Assembly: GCA_963920525.1 (NCBI GenBank)
Contig: OY986439.1
Location: forward strand, 22,286,819-22,350,818
From: Dichetophora obliterata
Taxonomy: Eukaryota; Arthropoda; Insecta; Diptera; Sciomyzidae
Direction of reading: 5' to 3'
Length of the DNA stretch: 64,000 nucleotides
The notes under the pieces were generated by a model. It did not search any database and was not told the DNA's origin. It worked only from the letters and a program-made list of their open reading frames with translations. Of the stretch, positions 10,539 through 23,060 are shown in pieces (within the stretch, counting starts at the first letter, position 1; every line of letters starts with the position of its first letter). The translations under genes and the position numbers were made by a program.

Positions 10539-11471
10539 TCGATCCTGCGTTCCTGTTTTCAATCATATTGGAAAACATATTGTTATCAATAACAAAAAGA
10601 ATTACTGCAGAACCATCATCTCTGCTACAACTTCTCAAAAAGAAACAACTAAACCAAACCATCAACATACCAAATCAAATCGCTTTTAGAAGGACCACAA
10701 ACTTTAAATAACAAATACAGCCAACCTTGGATCATGTGCCATGCCAAAACAAACGCCAAGTTAACAGCCAACAAAACGACCACAGTCGAAACTACAACAA
10801 CAATAACAGCAGCCATAACAACAACAACAACAAAACCAGCTAACGACCTCTTTAATGACTGCGTAGCACAGCGAACACGCTCAAAAAAACAGTCTCATCC
10901 GAAGAGCCCAGCACAAGTCGTCACAGCAGCAGCAGCAGCTCATACGCTCTCACCTACTCGTCGTCACACGCTCACCTAAGCACCAATACTAGTGTACCGT
11001 CAAGCAGCTATCGCACTAATACAGCCATAAACGCTCCAACAACAACCAAAACGCAGCAGACACGGTCACTGCGTACAACAACGGCAGCGACGTCAACGCC
11101 AACAGCGGCGCTAATAGCAGCAGCGACGTCAACAGCAACAACACCAACAATAAGAACAACAACAACATTTGCAACAGCAACAACAATAACGTCAACAACA
11201 ACAATTTTTTTTTTACATGAAATTTTATATTTTGTAAAAACCTATATTTATTTTTCTATTGACATTTATAAAATAATTTTTTCAGGCTGTGTATCACTCT
11301 AGCTCATCACGAGGCACACAACATAGCTTCTTAAACGAATTTTAGACGATAGGGTCGTAAGAAACCTATCGTCTAACTTTCGTAGGCACTACACTACACT
11401 AGGGATATAGGTACACTTAAAAAAAAGGGAAGAGTTAGAATTTTCAAATAGAAGTAAATCTAGAGGGAAGA
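10539..11471 (+). other. Long untranslated leader of the CsRn1-type element
   Basis: About 0.93 kb between primer site and gag. It contains a small open frame at 10734-10979, mostly Thr/Ala/Lys, and long ACA/GCA-rich stretches (10780-10840, 11010-11205) followed by T-rich DNA. The small frame looks like a by-product of the trinucleotide repeats. I infer packaging or translational control but nothing in the sequence proves it. Confidence 0.5.
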
Positions 11472-12422
11472 ATGATACGAACACCCCCACACACACCCCT
11501 TACTCCACTCCCACCCCTTACTCCACACACCGGAGAGGGAGATAACACACCATTCTTAGACTTTGAGACTAACCCCCTCACACCACCAACACAAATACAC
11601 ACAGTTTCGGTAAAATTACCTACATTCTGGACGAGTTGCCCAGACGCTTGGTTCGCACATGCGGAAATACAATTCCAAGCGAAAGGAATCACAGTCGATA
11701 AGACTAAATACGAATACTTGGTAACCTCGCTACCACAAGAAGTCATAGTCACTGTACTAGACTTTATCCAAAAACCGCCAACACAAAACACATACGAAGG
11801 GCTTAAAAAGACATTGCTCGATAGATTTTCACTGAGCGAAAACAAGCGATTAGATAAAATCCTTTCGGATTCTGAGATGGGCGACCAAAGGCCATCTCAG
11901 TTCTACCGGTCACTTCTTCTACTAGCGGGATCAACAGTCAGTGGCGATTTAATCTACAAAATATGGCTACGCAAGTTGCCAAAAAGTCTAAATATCGCCC
12001 TGACCGGGTCCAGACACAGAGAACTAGAGGTCCTCTTAAAACTAGCAGATGACTTATGGGAAGCCATGGCTGGTAGCGAAATTTCTACCATGTCTAAAAA
12101 ACCAGCTTCCGGCTCAGAAGAAGTAATGGCAATTACCCAACGTTTCGCGGAGACCACATCCAAAATTTTAGAAAACTTTAATAAGTTGGCACTGGAGGTA
12201 CAAGAACTGAGAAGTGAACGTTCTCGATCACAAAGCTCAAACTTCCAAAGGTACTCCAGACGTCGTTCACCTAGAAGAGAAGGGTCACAACAAAGACCGG
12301 CCAATTGGGTTTGTAGGTACCACTACAAATTTGGCAGAGCGGCCAGACGATGCGAACAACCATGCGCGTATGTTCAAACGACATCCACATCAAACCACAA
12401 TACACCAAACACATTAAACTAA
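11472..12422 (+). CDS. gag: Gag protein of the CsRn1-type retrotransposon
   Basis: A 316-residue capsid polyprotein. A Pro/Thr-rich N-terminus is followed by the capsid start [17 protein letters not shown] (about residues 51-67), a sequence typical of insect Ty3/gypsy Gag. The C-terminus holds [18 protein letters not shown] (about 280-297), a zinc finger with Cys-His-Cys-Cys order in place of the usual Cys-Cys-His-Cys. The start at 11472 is the first ATG of this frame. The stop at 12420 lies inside pol, which is in the -1 frame and open from 12317. Pol expression by -1 frameshifting is therefore likely, although I see no textbook slippery heptamer. It would assemble cytoplasmic virus-like particles. 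Confidence 0.92.
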   Translation: MIRTPPHTPLTPLPPLTPHTGEGDNTPFLDFETNPLTPPTQIHTVSVKLPTFWTSCPDAWFAHAEIQFQAKGITVDKTKYEYLVTSLPQEVIVTVLDFIQKPPTQNTYEGLKKTLLDRFSLSENKRLDKILSDSEMGDQRPSQFYRSLLLLAGSTVSGDLIYKIWLRKLPKSLNIALTGSRHRELEVLLKLADDLWEAMAGSEISTMSKKPASGSEEVMAITQRFAETTSKILENFNKLALEVQELRSERSRSQSSNFQRYSRRRSPRREGSQQRPANWVCRYHYKFGRAARRCEQPCAYVQTTSTSNHNTPNTLN

Positions 12423-15400
12423 AAAACACCATCATTGCAACGGCTAATGATGGGAGTTCTATAACACTAACACGCCGTTTATTCATATTTGACAAGGACA
12501 ATAACTTAAATTTCTTAATCGACAGTGGCGCTGAAGTTTCCGTATTGCCATCCTCCAAATTCAAAATTTATAAAAAATCTGATTTGACACTCCAAGCTGC
12601 TAATGGCACAGCAATATCGACTTACGGAAAAAAATTGTTAAACGTAAATTTAAAACTCAGACGAGAATTTCCTTTCACTTTCATATTAGCAGATATCGCA
12701 AGACCTATCATTGGCGCAGACTTTCTTACCAAATATGGACTTCTAATAGATCTAAAACACAGAAAACTCATAGACCCCCTTACAAAATTATCCGTCAATG
12801 CAATTTCGAGGTATTCTGAAACACAATTACCAAAACTATTTACACTCGACGATAAATACACACAGTTACTCAAACAATTCCCTTCACTCTTCACAGAACC
12901 AAATTACACTGCACCAATCAAACACAAAACAGTACACCACATAGTTACAGAAGGACAGTTACCATTCACACGACCACGACGTTTAGACCTATCAAAATTA
13001 AAAATCGCAAAACAAGAATTCGACTTTCTAGTCAAGTCAGGAATTTGTAGACCGTCTGACTCGAAAACTTCTTCTCCACTACACCTTGTAGCCAAACGCG
13101 AACCAAATGACTGGAGACCATGTGGCGACTACAGACGACTGAACGCTATTACTGTACCTGACCGTTACCCTTTACCACATATACACGACTTTTCCATCAA
13201 CTTACACAACACAAACTTTTATTCAAAAATTGACCTGGTCAGAGCATATCACCAGATACCGATGGCTCCTAGCGACATCCACAAAACAGCAATAACAACA
13301 CCTTTCGGAATGTTCGAATTTCTCCGAATGCCTTTCGGCTTGAGAAATTCAGCACAAACATTCCAAAGATTTATACACGAAGTCTTACAGGGACTAGATT
13401 TAATTTTCGTTTATTTAGATGACATACTTATAGCTAGCGAGACCGAGACAGAACACATAAAACACTTAACACAAGTTTTCCAAAGACTTTCAGAATACGG
13501 CTTAAACATTAAACCTAACAAATGCACGTTCGGAGCATCAGACATAAACTTCCTCAGTTACAACATTTCCAAACAAGGTATCCGACCTTCAGAAGAACGT
13601 ACACAGTGCATACGAGACTACCCACAACCCACCACAGTCAAACAAATGCAAAAATTCATAGGCATGACAAACTACTACCACCGTTGTATCCCAAAACTCG
13701 CACACATGCTAGGCCCAATTTATGACATGGTCACCGTAGCATCAAAAACAAAAAACAAACAGTTACACTGGACAGAGAACACACTACAGGCATTTACAAC
13801 AATCAAAGATAGTTTTGCAAAGGAAACACTACTCAATCACATCAGTAGTAATGCAAAATTATCGATTGCCGTAGACGCATCGAACACAGCCATTGGCGGC
13901 GTTTTACAACAACGCAATAACGGTACATTAGAACCATTAGCCTTTTTCTCAAAAAAGTTATCAAAGTCAGAAACGAAATACAGTACATTCGACAGAGAAT
14001 TACTAGCCATATATTTAAACATCAAACACTTTAGACACTACCTAGAAGGAAACAATTTTACGGTATACACAGATCACAAACCACTGATTAACGCTATACA
14101 TTCACAAACAGAACGCAGTCCCAGACAAACAAGACACTTAGAATACATCGCACAATTCACACATGACATTAAACACATTAAAGGTTCAGAAAACACTGTA
14201 GCAGATGCACTTTCACGAGCTGAAATAGAAGCTTTTGCCTGCACAGACATCAACCTGAGAACGCTACATAAAGAACAGAACACAGACACAGAGCTGCAAG
14301 ATATACTAAATAGCCACAGATACAAACTCGAACAGATAGTCATACCGGTACTCAACATTAAAATTTGGTGCGAACAGAAAAATTCTTTAACACGACCTTA
14401 CATACCACAGACTTTACGAAAGCAAGTATTCGAACAACTACACAACATAGCACATCCTGGTACACGAGCCTCACGGCGATTACTTACACAAAGATATTTC
14501 TGGCCGAATATGAATACACACGTTAACAAATGGGCACAAGAATGCGTTAGATGTCAACGCTCAAAAATACACAAGCACACGAAGACAACACCACACAAAA
14601 TCAGCATACCACACGGCCGTTTCGAACATATCCACGTGGATATAGTCGGTCCTTTGCCAACTTCAAAAGAGTATAGATACCTACTTACCGTAGTCGACAG
14701 GAACACTCGTTGGCCAGAAGCATATCCGCTAAAAGACACAAACACCGACACGATAGTCGACACTCTTCAAAGAGAGTATATTTCACGTTTTGGAGTTCCA
14801 TTGAAGGTTACCTCTGATCGAGGAGCACAATTCACTTCCGCGACCTTTAACACATTTCTCAAAAATCTCGGTTGCCAACATATAACTACTTCGGCTTACC
14901 ACCCACAAGCCAACGGCATGGTAGAGCGTTTTCACCGCCAGTTAAAGGTTTCCCTTATCGCAACAAACAACCAGACAAATTGGTTCACAGAGTTGCCACT
15001 AGTTCTTCTGGGCCTTAGATCCTCAGTCAAAGAAGACATCAAAGCATCGCCAGCTGAGATGGTCTTTGGCCAGCCGCTCAGATTACCGAAACAAATAGTA
15101 ATTCGCAACAATGAAACTTTAAACCCTTCAGAGATGCTTCCAAAAATTAAACAAGTAGTCGAAAACAAACAATCACTCATTTCACACCATAACACAAAAT
15201 TCCAACAACACGTACCTAAGGAACTCAACACTTGTAAATTTGTCTTCGTTAGAAACGACACCATACACAGCAAGCTCAAGGAACCCTATGATGGTCCTTT
15301 TGAAGTAATCAGCCGAAACCCAAAATACTTCACAATACTCAAAAATAACACTCATACTACAGTTAGTTTAGACCGTTTAAAACCAGCATCAATTAATACA

Positions 15401-15475
15401 GACACAACAACTACAACACTATCTAAAAGAAAGGTACATTTTAATTTACTCAGAAATACAACAAGATTCATTTGA
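12350..15475 (+). CDS. pol: Pol polyprotein (protease, RT, RNase H, integrase)
   Basis: A 1041-residue polyprotein counted from the first ATG; the frame itself is open from 12317, so translation probably enters by frameshift from gag. In order: aspartic protease DSGA (about residue 58), reverse transcriptase with catalytic YLDD (about 355), RNase H starting [10 protein letters not shown] (about 507), integrase HHCC zinc domain (about 698-735), and the DDE core with [14 protein letters not shown] and [11 protein letters not shown] (about 762, 822, 858). The order RT-RNase H-integrase defines Ty3/gypsy. No stop, frameshift or missing catalytic residue is visible. The stop is followed directly by the polypurine tract. 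Confidence 0.95.
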   Translation: MRTTMRVCSNDIHIKPQYTKHIKLKNTIIATANDGSSITLTRRLFIFDKDNNLNFLIDSGAEVSVLPSSKFKIYKKSDLTLQAANGTAISTYGKKLLNVNLKLRREFPFTFILADIARPIIGADFLTKYGLLIDLKHRKLIDPLTKLSVNAISRYSETQLPKLFTLDDKYTQLLKQFPSLFTEPNYTAPIKHKTVHHIVTEGQLPFTRPRRLDLSKLKIAKQEFDFLVKSGICRPSDSKTSSPLHLVAKREPNDWRPCGDYRRLNAITVPDRYPLPHIHDFSINLHNTNFYSKIDLVRAYHQIPMAPSDIHKTAITTPFGMFEFLRMPFGLRNSAQTFQRFIHEVLQGLDLIFVYLDDILIASETETEHIKHLTQVFQRLSEYGLNIKPNKCTFGASDINFLSYNISKQGIRPSEERTQCIRDYPQPTTVKQMQKFIGMTNYYHRCIPKLAHMLGPIYDMVTVASKTKNKQLHWTENTLQAFTTIKDSFAKETLLNHISSNAKLSIAVDASNTAIGGVLQQRNNGTLEPLAFFSKKLSKSETKYSTFDRELLAIYLNIKHFRHYLEGNNFTVYTDHKPLINAIHSQTERSPRQTRHLEYIAQFTHDIKHIKGSENTVADALSRAEIEAFACTDINLRTLHKEQNTDTELQDILNSHRYKLEQIVIPVLNIKIWCEQKNSLTRPYIPQTLRKQVFEQLHNIAHPGTRASRRLLTQRYFWPNMNTHVNKWAQECVRCQRSKIHKHTKTTPHKISIPHGRFEHIHVDIVGPLPTSKEYRYLLTVVDRNTRWPEAYPLKDTNTDTIVDTLQREYISRFGVPLKVTSDRGAQFTSATFNTFLKNLGCQHITTSAYHPQANGMVERFHRQLKVSLIATNNQTNWFTELPLVLLGLRSSVKEDIKASPAEMVFGQPLRLPKQIVIRNNETLNPSEMLPKIKQVVENKQSLISHHNTKFQQHVPKELNTCKFVFVRNDTIHSKLKEPYDGPFEVISRNPKYFTILKNNTHTTVSLDRLKPASINTDTTTTTLSKRKVHFNLLRNTTRFI

Positions 15476-15488
15476 GGAGGGGGAATAA
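15474..15488 (+). other. Polypurine tract
   Basis: GAGGAGGGGGAATAA abuts the 3' LTR and overlaps the pol stop codon. It is the expected plus-strand priming site. Confidence 0.85.
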
Positions 15489-15883
15489 TGTGGTGCTCTA
15501 TTACATCACCACATAGAAAAATCTCTACAGCCTATTTTACCTGTTCGTTACATTGATACTTACCTTTTAGTTACATTAATACTTACCTTTTGTTATATTG
15601 TACTTACCTTTAGTTACATTAATACTTACCTCTTTGTTATATGGTACTTACCTTTAGTTTTATTAATAACGTATTTTACTTACACTTGCCTATAAAACAC
15701 TTGTTATAAAAAAACATTTTGAATTGTATTCAGTTAGTATAATTTCAGAAATTTTCATTTTGAAAATTTCAGTATCATAAAATTGTTCGAAGAAAATTGT
15801 AGCCAAATAAAAAGTTATAAAATAAAAAAGTTTTGAAATAAAAAAATTAAATTTAAACAAAATATATAAAAGTTTGCACCAAA
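15489..15883 (+). repeat. 3' LTR of the CsRn1-type element
   Basis: 395 bp, otherwise the same as the 5' LTR, with a 23-bp longer segment near 15748-15772 (GAAATTTTCATTTTGAAAA). The extra segment is bordered by repeated AATTTCA, so it may be a slippage deletion in the 5' LTR or a duplication here. Confidence 0.9.
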
Positions 15884-16019
15884 TACATGACGTGTTGCTT
15901 TCATATATTCAGTAGCCTAGTGTATAAATGGGATATACAGATAAATAAATCCATACATTTTGACATCAGATACACATTTTACGTTAAGAAATTTTATTAT
16001 ATTTTCTAAACACAATGAC

Positions 16020-16150
16020 CCATTATCATAGTCGAAATAAAAGTCGACTATAAATTTAGTATAAGCATTTTTGACAGTATTTTAATATAATATGTTTTCA
16101 AAAAACTTGCACTAAATTTAAAGTCGACTTTATTTTGACTATGATAATGG
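16020..16150. mobile_element. 131-bp inverted-repeat MITE
   Basis: The left end CCATTATCATAGTCGAAATA pairs with the right end TTTGACTATGATAATGG. The internal mirror GTCGACT...AGTCGACT extends the arms to about 45 bp. A sister copy lies at 16498. No coding capacity. Confidence 0.75.
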
Positions 16151-16497
16151 GCCAATCACTACGTAAACAAAATATTAAATAATTAATATTACTTTTCACA
16201 ATAATTACTAAAAATATTCAGCTGTCCAGTTGAAGCCAATTGCGGCTGCTAGGCGGAAATATGTAGTAACAATTAGCTACAACTCGTTTTGCGTGTCGTC
16301 AAGTATCTTCTTTTGATAAAAAAATGCTAAAAAGCCATGTATAGCTTTAGCAGCGTAAAAAGGAACCATGAACCCAAATTTCATACTGTAGCTCCCAACA
16401 CTTTTTGTAAAAAAAATTATTAAGTTTTCGTATAACTGTTATTTGTATAACTGTATTAACTAAAAAAGCCGCACATGGCGATTTTAATTATAAATTA

Positions 16498-16607
16498 CCA
16501 TTATAATAAACAAAATAAAAGTTGACTTTAAATTTAGTATAACATTTTGACAGTTTTTCAATACTATATGTTGCATATGTCGATTTTTATTTTGTTTATG
16601 GTAATGG
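16498..16607. mobile_element. 110-bp inverted-repeat MITE, second copy
   Basis: CCATTATAATAAACAAAAT at the left is mirrored by ATTTTGTTTATGGTAATGG at the right. Shares the internal TAAATTTAGTATAA phrase with 16020-16150. Both copies are followed by GCCAAT. Confidence 0.7.
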
Positions 16608-16609
16608 GC

Positions 16610-18797
16610 CAATGGCTGCTTTCACACGAGAAGCAAATGCTGAAATGAATCCAAATTTGGGCATATTTTACCTTTAGCTACAATGAATTTTTTCACTTTT
16701 TTTGTGAAACATATGTATTAAGGCCTTCTTATTCCAAATCTGAAAAAATTAATGGTCGTTCTCATCTGGTTTAAAAGTCATAGGGGTCCAAAGTTGAAAA
16801 ATGGGCAAAAAAACTTGCTATATCTTTGCTATATATAAACAAAACTAAGCAAGGGTATTAAAAGAAAGGCTATTCTATTACCTATTCAATAAGTTTTTAA
16901 CCATAAAATTCCATTAATTACTTTCTAAGATATAACCCTTTTTATGTACCAACTATTTTGCATCAAAATTGTAGATGCATTTCATATTCAAATAAAAACG
17001 ACAAAAATTAATTCCATGAATTTGAATGTAAAAATTTAAGGATAATTAAAAAGACAAGAAACCATCGTTATGTTACTATATAATTTACTATGTAAATATT
17101 AGTATGTAAAATCGCCGCGATTTTTAATAACAATTTTTAATCTGAAGAAATTCTTCAAAAATTAATATTTATGGCTTTTAACTGTATAACTTACTCTGTA
17201 AATGCTTTAAAAATTTCCCTTGGCCCTATTATTAGCCCTATTATAAATTGGATATTTCTTCCTCAATCGTTCATGTAACTATTTAATATACTTCGTAAAT
17301 ATTCCTCCATCATATATGTTACATCGCATATGTAACTAGTTATACTTTAGTTACTTAAATTGCAATTATTCCTTTTTTTATATAATTTGGAATTCCAGCT
17401 TAATAGTGTTTTGCCCTTGTAGAGAATATTGTTTTGAACACTACAAAATGAAAATATTTAAGGATAAAAGAAGTTATATCTTAAAAAGGTGTGCATGGAT
17501 TTTAATGTTTGATACCTCGTTGAATAGGTGCCCGTATTACTTTTCTTTTGATACCTATAATGCTTACTTTTCTAGGAAAATTGAAAAAATTACAGCACGT
17601 TTTTAAGGCCATTTTTCCTTACATTGGACCCATATAACTTTTAAAAGTCTTGAGAGCGACCTCTAATTTTTCATTACTCGCTTTTTTAGCTCCAAATACA
17701 CATTTTGAAAGAAAAATTAAAAAAGTCCATTTTAGCTAAAGGTAAAATGTTTCCAAATTTGTTGTTGCTTTTCAGCTAAAAAAACTAACTCTGCAAAAGC
17801 GAAAATAAACTTCAAACGTAATTAAAATTTTGATGACGCTCAAGACCTGTAGCTCGGTTCTGTAACTTTTCTCTCCGTTGTCACCAGATTTTCTCACTTT
17901 GACGTCATTGTAATGTCATTCTGACTTGCACTGTCTCTGTAATAAAATGAGAAAAATCGGTAACTCATCTCGCTTGTTTTAATTCTACTTTCAAAGGAAC
18001 TCGATAGACGAAGTGTTTCTGTAAACTAAAATATGCGACTCGAATCGATTGCAGTTCTCACTGCGTCCTAACTAGGTGAGTTTTGCTTGCTTATGCAACA
18101 GTAATATTCAATACAGTTTTGGAATAAATGTATCCATGTTAAAAATACTTTTACCGGATACAAAGTATCAACATAAATTTTTTTTCATGTAGATTATAAA
18201 TATATTATTAACACAATATTATATGTACAACAATTTATAAATTATTGAATACATAAACTGAAATATTTCCTATATTAAATTTATTATTTATATCTAATAT
18301 TTGTATCATTGCATTAAGCAACCGCATTAAAATAATTCTCGGATTGCAATTTGTGGATAAGGTTTGAGTATTTAATAACAACATTACTAAGTGTTAAAAT
18401 GTTTAACATCAAAACAAGTAATTGTCAGCATAAATAATAAAACGTTTCATGAATAAAGCATTTTAAATATTTATATTTGTTTTTTATTTATTGTTTATAG
18501 AAGAGCCTCATCAAATTTCACACAAAGTTGTCTATCACTTGTTGCAATTTCATATATTCCCTTTCGCTTGTGTATCTTTTTTATCACGGATCACTATTTA
18601 CTCGCTTATCAGTTACAGAAACACTAGTTTTCGTAAAAGTGAGTATTTTGGAATGAAACACTGTGACGTCAGAAAAAGTGCCTATTTGTCGCAATAGTTA
18701 CAGAACTGAGCAACTGAATCATTCAGTCAAAGAGAGAAAAATAGATCAAAAAGAAATGATAAGCATCAGCATTTGCTTCTCGTGTGAAACCAGCCAA
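16610..18797. mobile_element. Nested inverted-repeat block
   Basis: The outer ends CAATGGCTGCTTTCACACGA (left) and CGTGTGAAACCAGCCAATG (right) are inverse. Inside are two further inverted pairs. One spans 16651-17762 (ATTTTACCTTTAGCTA against TAGCTAAAGGTAAAAT). The other spans 17851-18712 (GCTCGGTTCTGTAACT against AGTTACAGAACTGAGC). The simplest reading is an element that took in two later insertions. No transposase and no gene seen; the open frames at 17406-17606 and 18491-18914 show no motif. Confidence 0.55.
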
Positions 18798-18987
18798 TGC
18801 TTTTCCTTCATGACTGACATGTTACATCGTCTGAACCTTGTAATGGTTTCACAAGCACTAGCCCTAATCGATTATTATGAATGGTATCGGTGTGTTACCA
18901 ATCACCAATTATAAATGTCAAAAAAGTCAACAAAAACCACGTGTGGTGCACATCTAAACATAAACAAGTAAATTATTATTTTATACT

Positions 18988-20130
18988 ATGGCGAGAAAAA
19001 GAAAAATTCCAGCAAGAAAACATCATGGTATCCGTGATCCTTTGAAGCAACTAGAGGATCGAGAAAAGAAGTTTGTACACATGTTGAAATTACAAAATAT
19101 ACCTACTTGTCAATAAAATTCTCAAATAATATTCCACAGACTGAAGAATGTTGTAAACAATCCGCCAGAAAAAGGTGGAGACCAGAAAGTTTCTTTCAAG
19201 TTTGCACAATTTAAAAAATTAGCTGACGATGCCAATAAAGGCAAGAAGTTTAAACGCATACACAGTGGCCAAGAAGACAAACCCCGCAATGATAAAACTA
19301 AAAAATCCAATGGAAAAGCTGTAAAGAATAAGCTGCGTAACGTCAAGCAATTTGCCGGCGAATCTGATGTGGATTATCTGAAACGTGTGAATCGCATGAC
19401 GACGGAATCGCTACGCGAAGCTGAATATGAGGCCAAGTATGGGGTCAGTGTTGAGCGTAACCCAAAAACGGGTGAGATTTCCATTAAGAAAAAACCAAAG
19501 AATGAGATTGACGAACTGTTGAAAGAGAAGAAAAACTCCAGAATCAAAAGCAAGCAAGGAAAAAGCACTATAAAACCTAAAATTGATGAAAAAACAGCAA
19601 GAGAGCTAATTAAACAAGCTATCAGAGAGGACGAAGAAGAGGTAATCGTTTTTTTCTTATATATGCGAAATCTGTACCTTCTTTAATTCCTCAAGAAAAA
19701 ACAAGAGAAAAATTTTGGTATTGAAGAGTATAAGCGTGATGTGTTCCATTTCGGGGAAGTTGTGCATGCACCACCAACGCTTGCTACACCACGCAAAGCT
19801 ACAAAAAGCGAAACCGTTCCCAGGGTGAGCTGATATACGTCGCAGCAATAGTTAAAGTATACTTATATAAATATTTCCTTTCAGCCTGGAAGAAAAAATA
19901 ATTTGCTTTTGAAAACACTCTTAAATAAATCCACTAGTCAATCTTCGGATGTAATAAAGCCTACCAAAACCAAGACTAAACCCGTGAGTAATAAAGTGAC
20001 AAAAACACAACTTAAGGGCAAACGGAAAGATCTGCCAACAGCGACACGTACAATGCTGGAGAGCGAGCAGACCAAAATGATTGAACTCTATCGACAGCTT
20101 AAAAAATCAAAAGAAAAACAAAGTTTTTAG
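18988..20130 (+). CDS. CCDC137-family nucleolar protein
   Basis: Four exons join in phase: 18988-19070, 19140-19641, 19696-19824 and 19885-20130, giving 319 residues. It starts MARKRKIPARKHHGIRDP and is strongly basic. Near residue 211 comes FHFGEVVHAPPTLATPRK, then PGRKNNLLLKTLLNK, and a C-terminal helix TRTMLESEQTKMIELYRQL. These three blocks, in this order, match vertebrate CCDC137 as I remember it (KFGEVV..PP.LT, PGR..QMLRMLL and a C-terminal AYRALK helix). I therefore prefer CCDC137 over other basic nucleolar proteins. The likely site is nucleolus or chromatin; molecular function is poorly known. It is convergent with Tim8 about 390 bp downstream. All three introns are under 75 bp. Confidence 0.85.
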
Positions 20131-20521
20131 CGATAAAAATAGTTTTTCTACAATAGCTTCGAGTTGTTTGGAATGGTGTTTTAAACACTTGAAAATAAAC
20201 TACACGTAACGTTTAATTCTTTTTCGTTCTAATTTTATTTTTACACTCGTTCTAATTTTAATTTTACTATAGAACAAAACCTAGTTTTAAATTAAATTGC
20301 ATTTAAATAAAGGCAGTGGAGTCGAATACAGTATATTTAAAACAAAATTATCAACTTGTTATTTTTACAATCCACATTCCAGTCCACTTAATGCCAATAA
20401 CTGCTTCTTTGATAAGTTGGTTTTTTAAAAAAACTTTTTTTTTCTTAGCTTGATTTTGCTAAATTTGGTTGTTGTACTTTTTAAGAGCGAAAAGAACATC
20501 ACACTTATTGCTGTGGCCGAC

Positions 20522-20864
20522 TTACACTCCGCCATTCTTTTGAATGAGTTGGGCAAATCTGTTTGTAATGAGCATAGATGTGTCAATGAATCTGTCCACA
20601 CAATTACTCAGGCAGGACTCAGTAGCGCTGTCCAATTTTGAGCCCGGTTTACCAATACATTTCTCCCAACAAATCTCATTGAATTCGTGTATCTTTAAGA
20701 AAAACGTTGATGAAAATTTTTATTACTGTCATTTAGATTTCATCAATTTTACTAACCTGTGCGTTCACCTGCGCTTTTTGTTTTTCCATCATAAGAAATT
20801 CCTGCAATTCCTTGTCACCACCACCACCACTTGACGATAATGGAAGGGAATCAAAATCAGCCAT
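20522..20864 (-). CDS. Tim8: Mitochondrial import chaperone Tim8
   Basis: Two exons, 20757-20864 and 20522-20692, joined across a 64-bp intron with phase 0, give 92 residues. The protein begins [20 protein letters not shown] and contains [15 protein letters not shown], then the twin CX3C motifs CWEKC and CLSNC, and ends [11 protein letters not shown]. This is the small Tim family of the intermembrane space; Tim8 pairs with Tim13 to carry hydrophobic precursors to TIM22/TIM23. The serine/glycine run near the N-terminus is longer than I recall in Drosophila. It is the homologue of human TIMM8A. No separate targeting peptide is expected, since import uses the cysteine motifs. Confidence 0.95.
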
Positions 20865-22289
20865 TTTCAATAAATTATTCCGTTTGTTTTTAATTAAAAA
20901 TATGAAAAATTTAAGTTTTTAAAGCTAAATATTAACAGTGAACGATTCTGAGGTTTTCTCAGATATTGTGAATTTTACATAACCTTAATATTTTGCAAGG
21001 GTTCCACAATGCATTCCACTAAATGTCATTTTGCTATCGAAAATATTGATGTGCTGCCACTTGGTACAGAATGTATGAAAGAATCATTTATGTATAAAAA
21101 TTTATTTAGAGTGGTTTTGAAGAACAAAAACTGGTTGCTTTTATTTTATAAAAATATGCAGAGAAGACATACAATTAAATTCATTCTTGAAAAATGTTGT
21201 TGCCGCCCTATTCAAAATCAAAAACTATCATAAAACAATTTAATTCAATTTTTGAACTGTGTAAAGAGGTCAATAGAAAAATAGTTTTATTAAGGAAAAT
21301 TTGAAAGCTTCAACTAAAACGATGACAGTAAAAGTAAATGATGACAGCATAGCAACATGGTTTTTATTTAAACTTATATGAAAAATTAAGAATTTATGAA
21401 ATTTAATCATCTTCGCGCACCTGTGAACAAACTAATGATCTGACAGAGGGGTTGGTGTTGTTTCGCAGAGTTTAAAAATCTTAAAAAAATAATCTAAAAA
21501 ATCTTGAAAAAAATCTTCAAAACAAAAAATCTTGAAACCCAAAATATTTGAAAATCTAGGTTTTTCAAGAATTCCGTATTGAAAATTTTACACTATTTCA
21601 AAAAGTGTCATATATTGAAAAAATGTAAAATTTTGAAAAGTGTCAGATATCGAAAGAAGTGTCGAATTTTTCCAAAAATATCATATATTAAAAAAATTTG
21701 AAAACTTTGAATAAGTGTTAAAGTGCAAAATTTTAAATAAGTATAAAATTTTGCAAAAAATGTTTAAGTGCGACAAATTTTTTAAAGTGTCTAATTTCGA
21801 AAAAGAGGCAAATTTCGAAAATTTGTCAAATTTAAACAAAATAAGGGAATAATTCTACTTTAGGGCCTAGGGAATATTTTTATCCTATGCATTTTGACCC
21901 CCAGCCCAAATATAAAAAAAGGCCTGTTCGCAAGTAGCTAAGGAGACAATATTCGTGAAAACTAGAAAAAATTACCATTTTAAGCATGTTTTTAACACTC
22001 CGTACAAGGGAAAATAGTTTTTTCTGTAAATAAATCTTCCTCAAGTTCAACATCAGCTACGTTGTCTCAGTTCTTCTGGATATAATTACTTTTTTCTTTT
22101 ATAAGATCTCATATTTTTTTTTATGTTTGGCTTTATTCCACACACTTTTCAAAAGCTTGCACTGAATTTTGAAACTTTCCAATTTGATATTTTTTTTTAA
22201 ATTTGACACTCTTTTCGTTTTTTCAAAATTTACACTTTTTAAAATATCAAGTTTCTTTAAAGATTTTTTCAAGATTTTGACCCTTTAAC
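20865..22289. other. No gene seen; AT-rich with degenerate self-similar repeats
   Basis: From about 21470 to 21850 the DNA is a run of AAAATCTTGAAAA and AAAAGTGTCA phrases. Inverse versions (TTTGACACTTTTTC-like) appear at 22190-22280, so the whole may be a decayed foldback element. The open frame at 21009-21233 has no motif. Confidence 0.5.
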
Positions 22290-23060
22290 AAAGACAAAAT
22301 ATATACCTTAACCAGCGAGCCCGACAGACGTTGTCCTGCTTCAATTAAATCAATTTGTTTGTGATAGTTTTGTGAATTTGTGAAAAGTATGGAAGTGCCT
22401 AAACAAAGTGCCATTCGAGCAACACATGCCAGGCATTTCCTTTTGAAACTTCAATACGGTACGATCAAAACCATCTGAAATAAAGCATTTCTGTTTGGGC
22501 GGAAAAACGGGGTGTGTCATTTTTGTTTTATTAACCGAGATAATTACCTTAATAGTAGATATTGTAAATTTGGTGGCCTTAGGTGTGGCCGCTCCTGAGA
22601 TCTTAACCGACATCACATGACCGATTATATATATATAGAAGGGCGGAAGTAGTAGGTGTGGCAATATTTATATATAGTTACCACCACTTGGTCTCATAGC
22701 GCATATACACCCAGTTTCATTGTAAAAATATGCACTTAGGATTTATGACTATTTCGGAAAAGTGAGTTTAGTTATAGTTCGAGCACTCCCATTTTTGGTT
22801 GATTTGCCGAAAGTAACCATACGAACTAAATTACAAAAGTTTAGTCCAGTACAGTCTAATTCATCTGGAATATAGCATTTTTAATGATATGTGGGCGGTA
22901 ATAAGGCGTGTAGCAATTTTTTTGTATTAATTATTCGAGATATGGTCCTTGGCAATAAATGTAGCCTTTAGGTGCTACCGTTTCTGAAATCTTAACGCAT
23001 CTAACCAACCCGCATATATAAAGATTGAGGTGCTTTTCAACTTTCCTTCCTTATAAGTAT
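22290..23060. repeat. Degenerate interspersed repeat
   Basis: It contains two diverged tandem units of about 420 bp. Each has TTTGGGCGGAAAAACGGGG-like or TGGGCGGTAATAAGGCG-like text, then GGTGGCCTTAGGTG or GTAGCCTTTAGGTG, TCCTGAGATCTTAAC or TTCTGAAATCTTAAC, and an ATATATA run. The style resembles the GGGCGG-bearing repeat at 59.3-60.7 kb, but I cannot align them well by eye. No coding potential. Confidence 0.4.

Larger units (their letters stand above)
10153..15883 (+). mobile_element. Complete Ty3/gypsy retrotransposon, CsRn1-type
   Basis: A 5.7-kb element with long terminal repeats, a primer-binding site, gag, pol and a polypurine tract in the normal order. Flanking TACA (10149-10152 and 15884-15887; ATACA if the terminal A is counted as flank) is the target duplication. 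Gag ends in a Cys-His-Cys-Cys finger, the hallmark described for the CsRn1/Kabuki clade. There is no env frame. All frames are open and the two LTRs differ mainly by one 23-bp indel, so insertion is recent and the copy may be competent. Confidence 0.92.

Noticed and set aside
18988..20130. First idea of a SURF6-type nucleolar protein
   Set aside because: The FGEVV-PP-LT, PGR-LLLKTLL and C-terminal helix blocks in order fit CCDC137 better.
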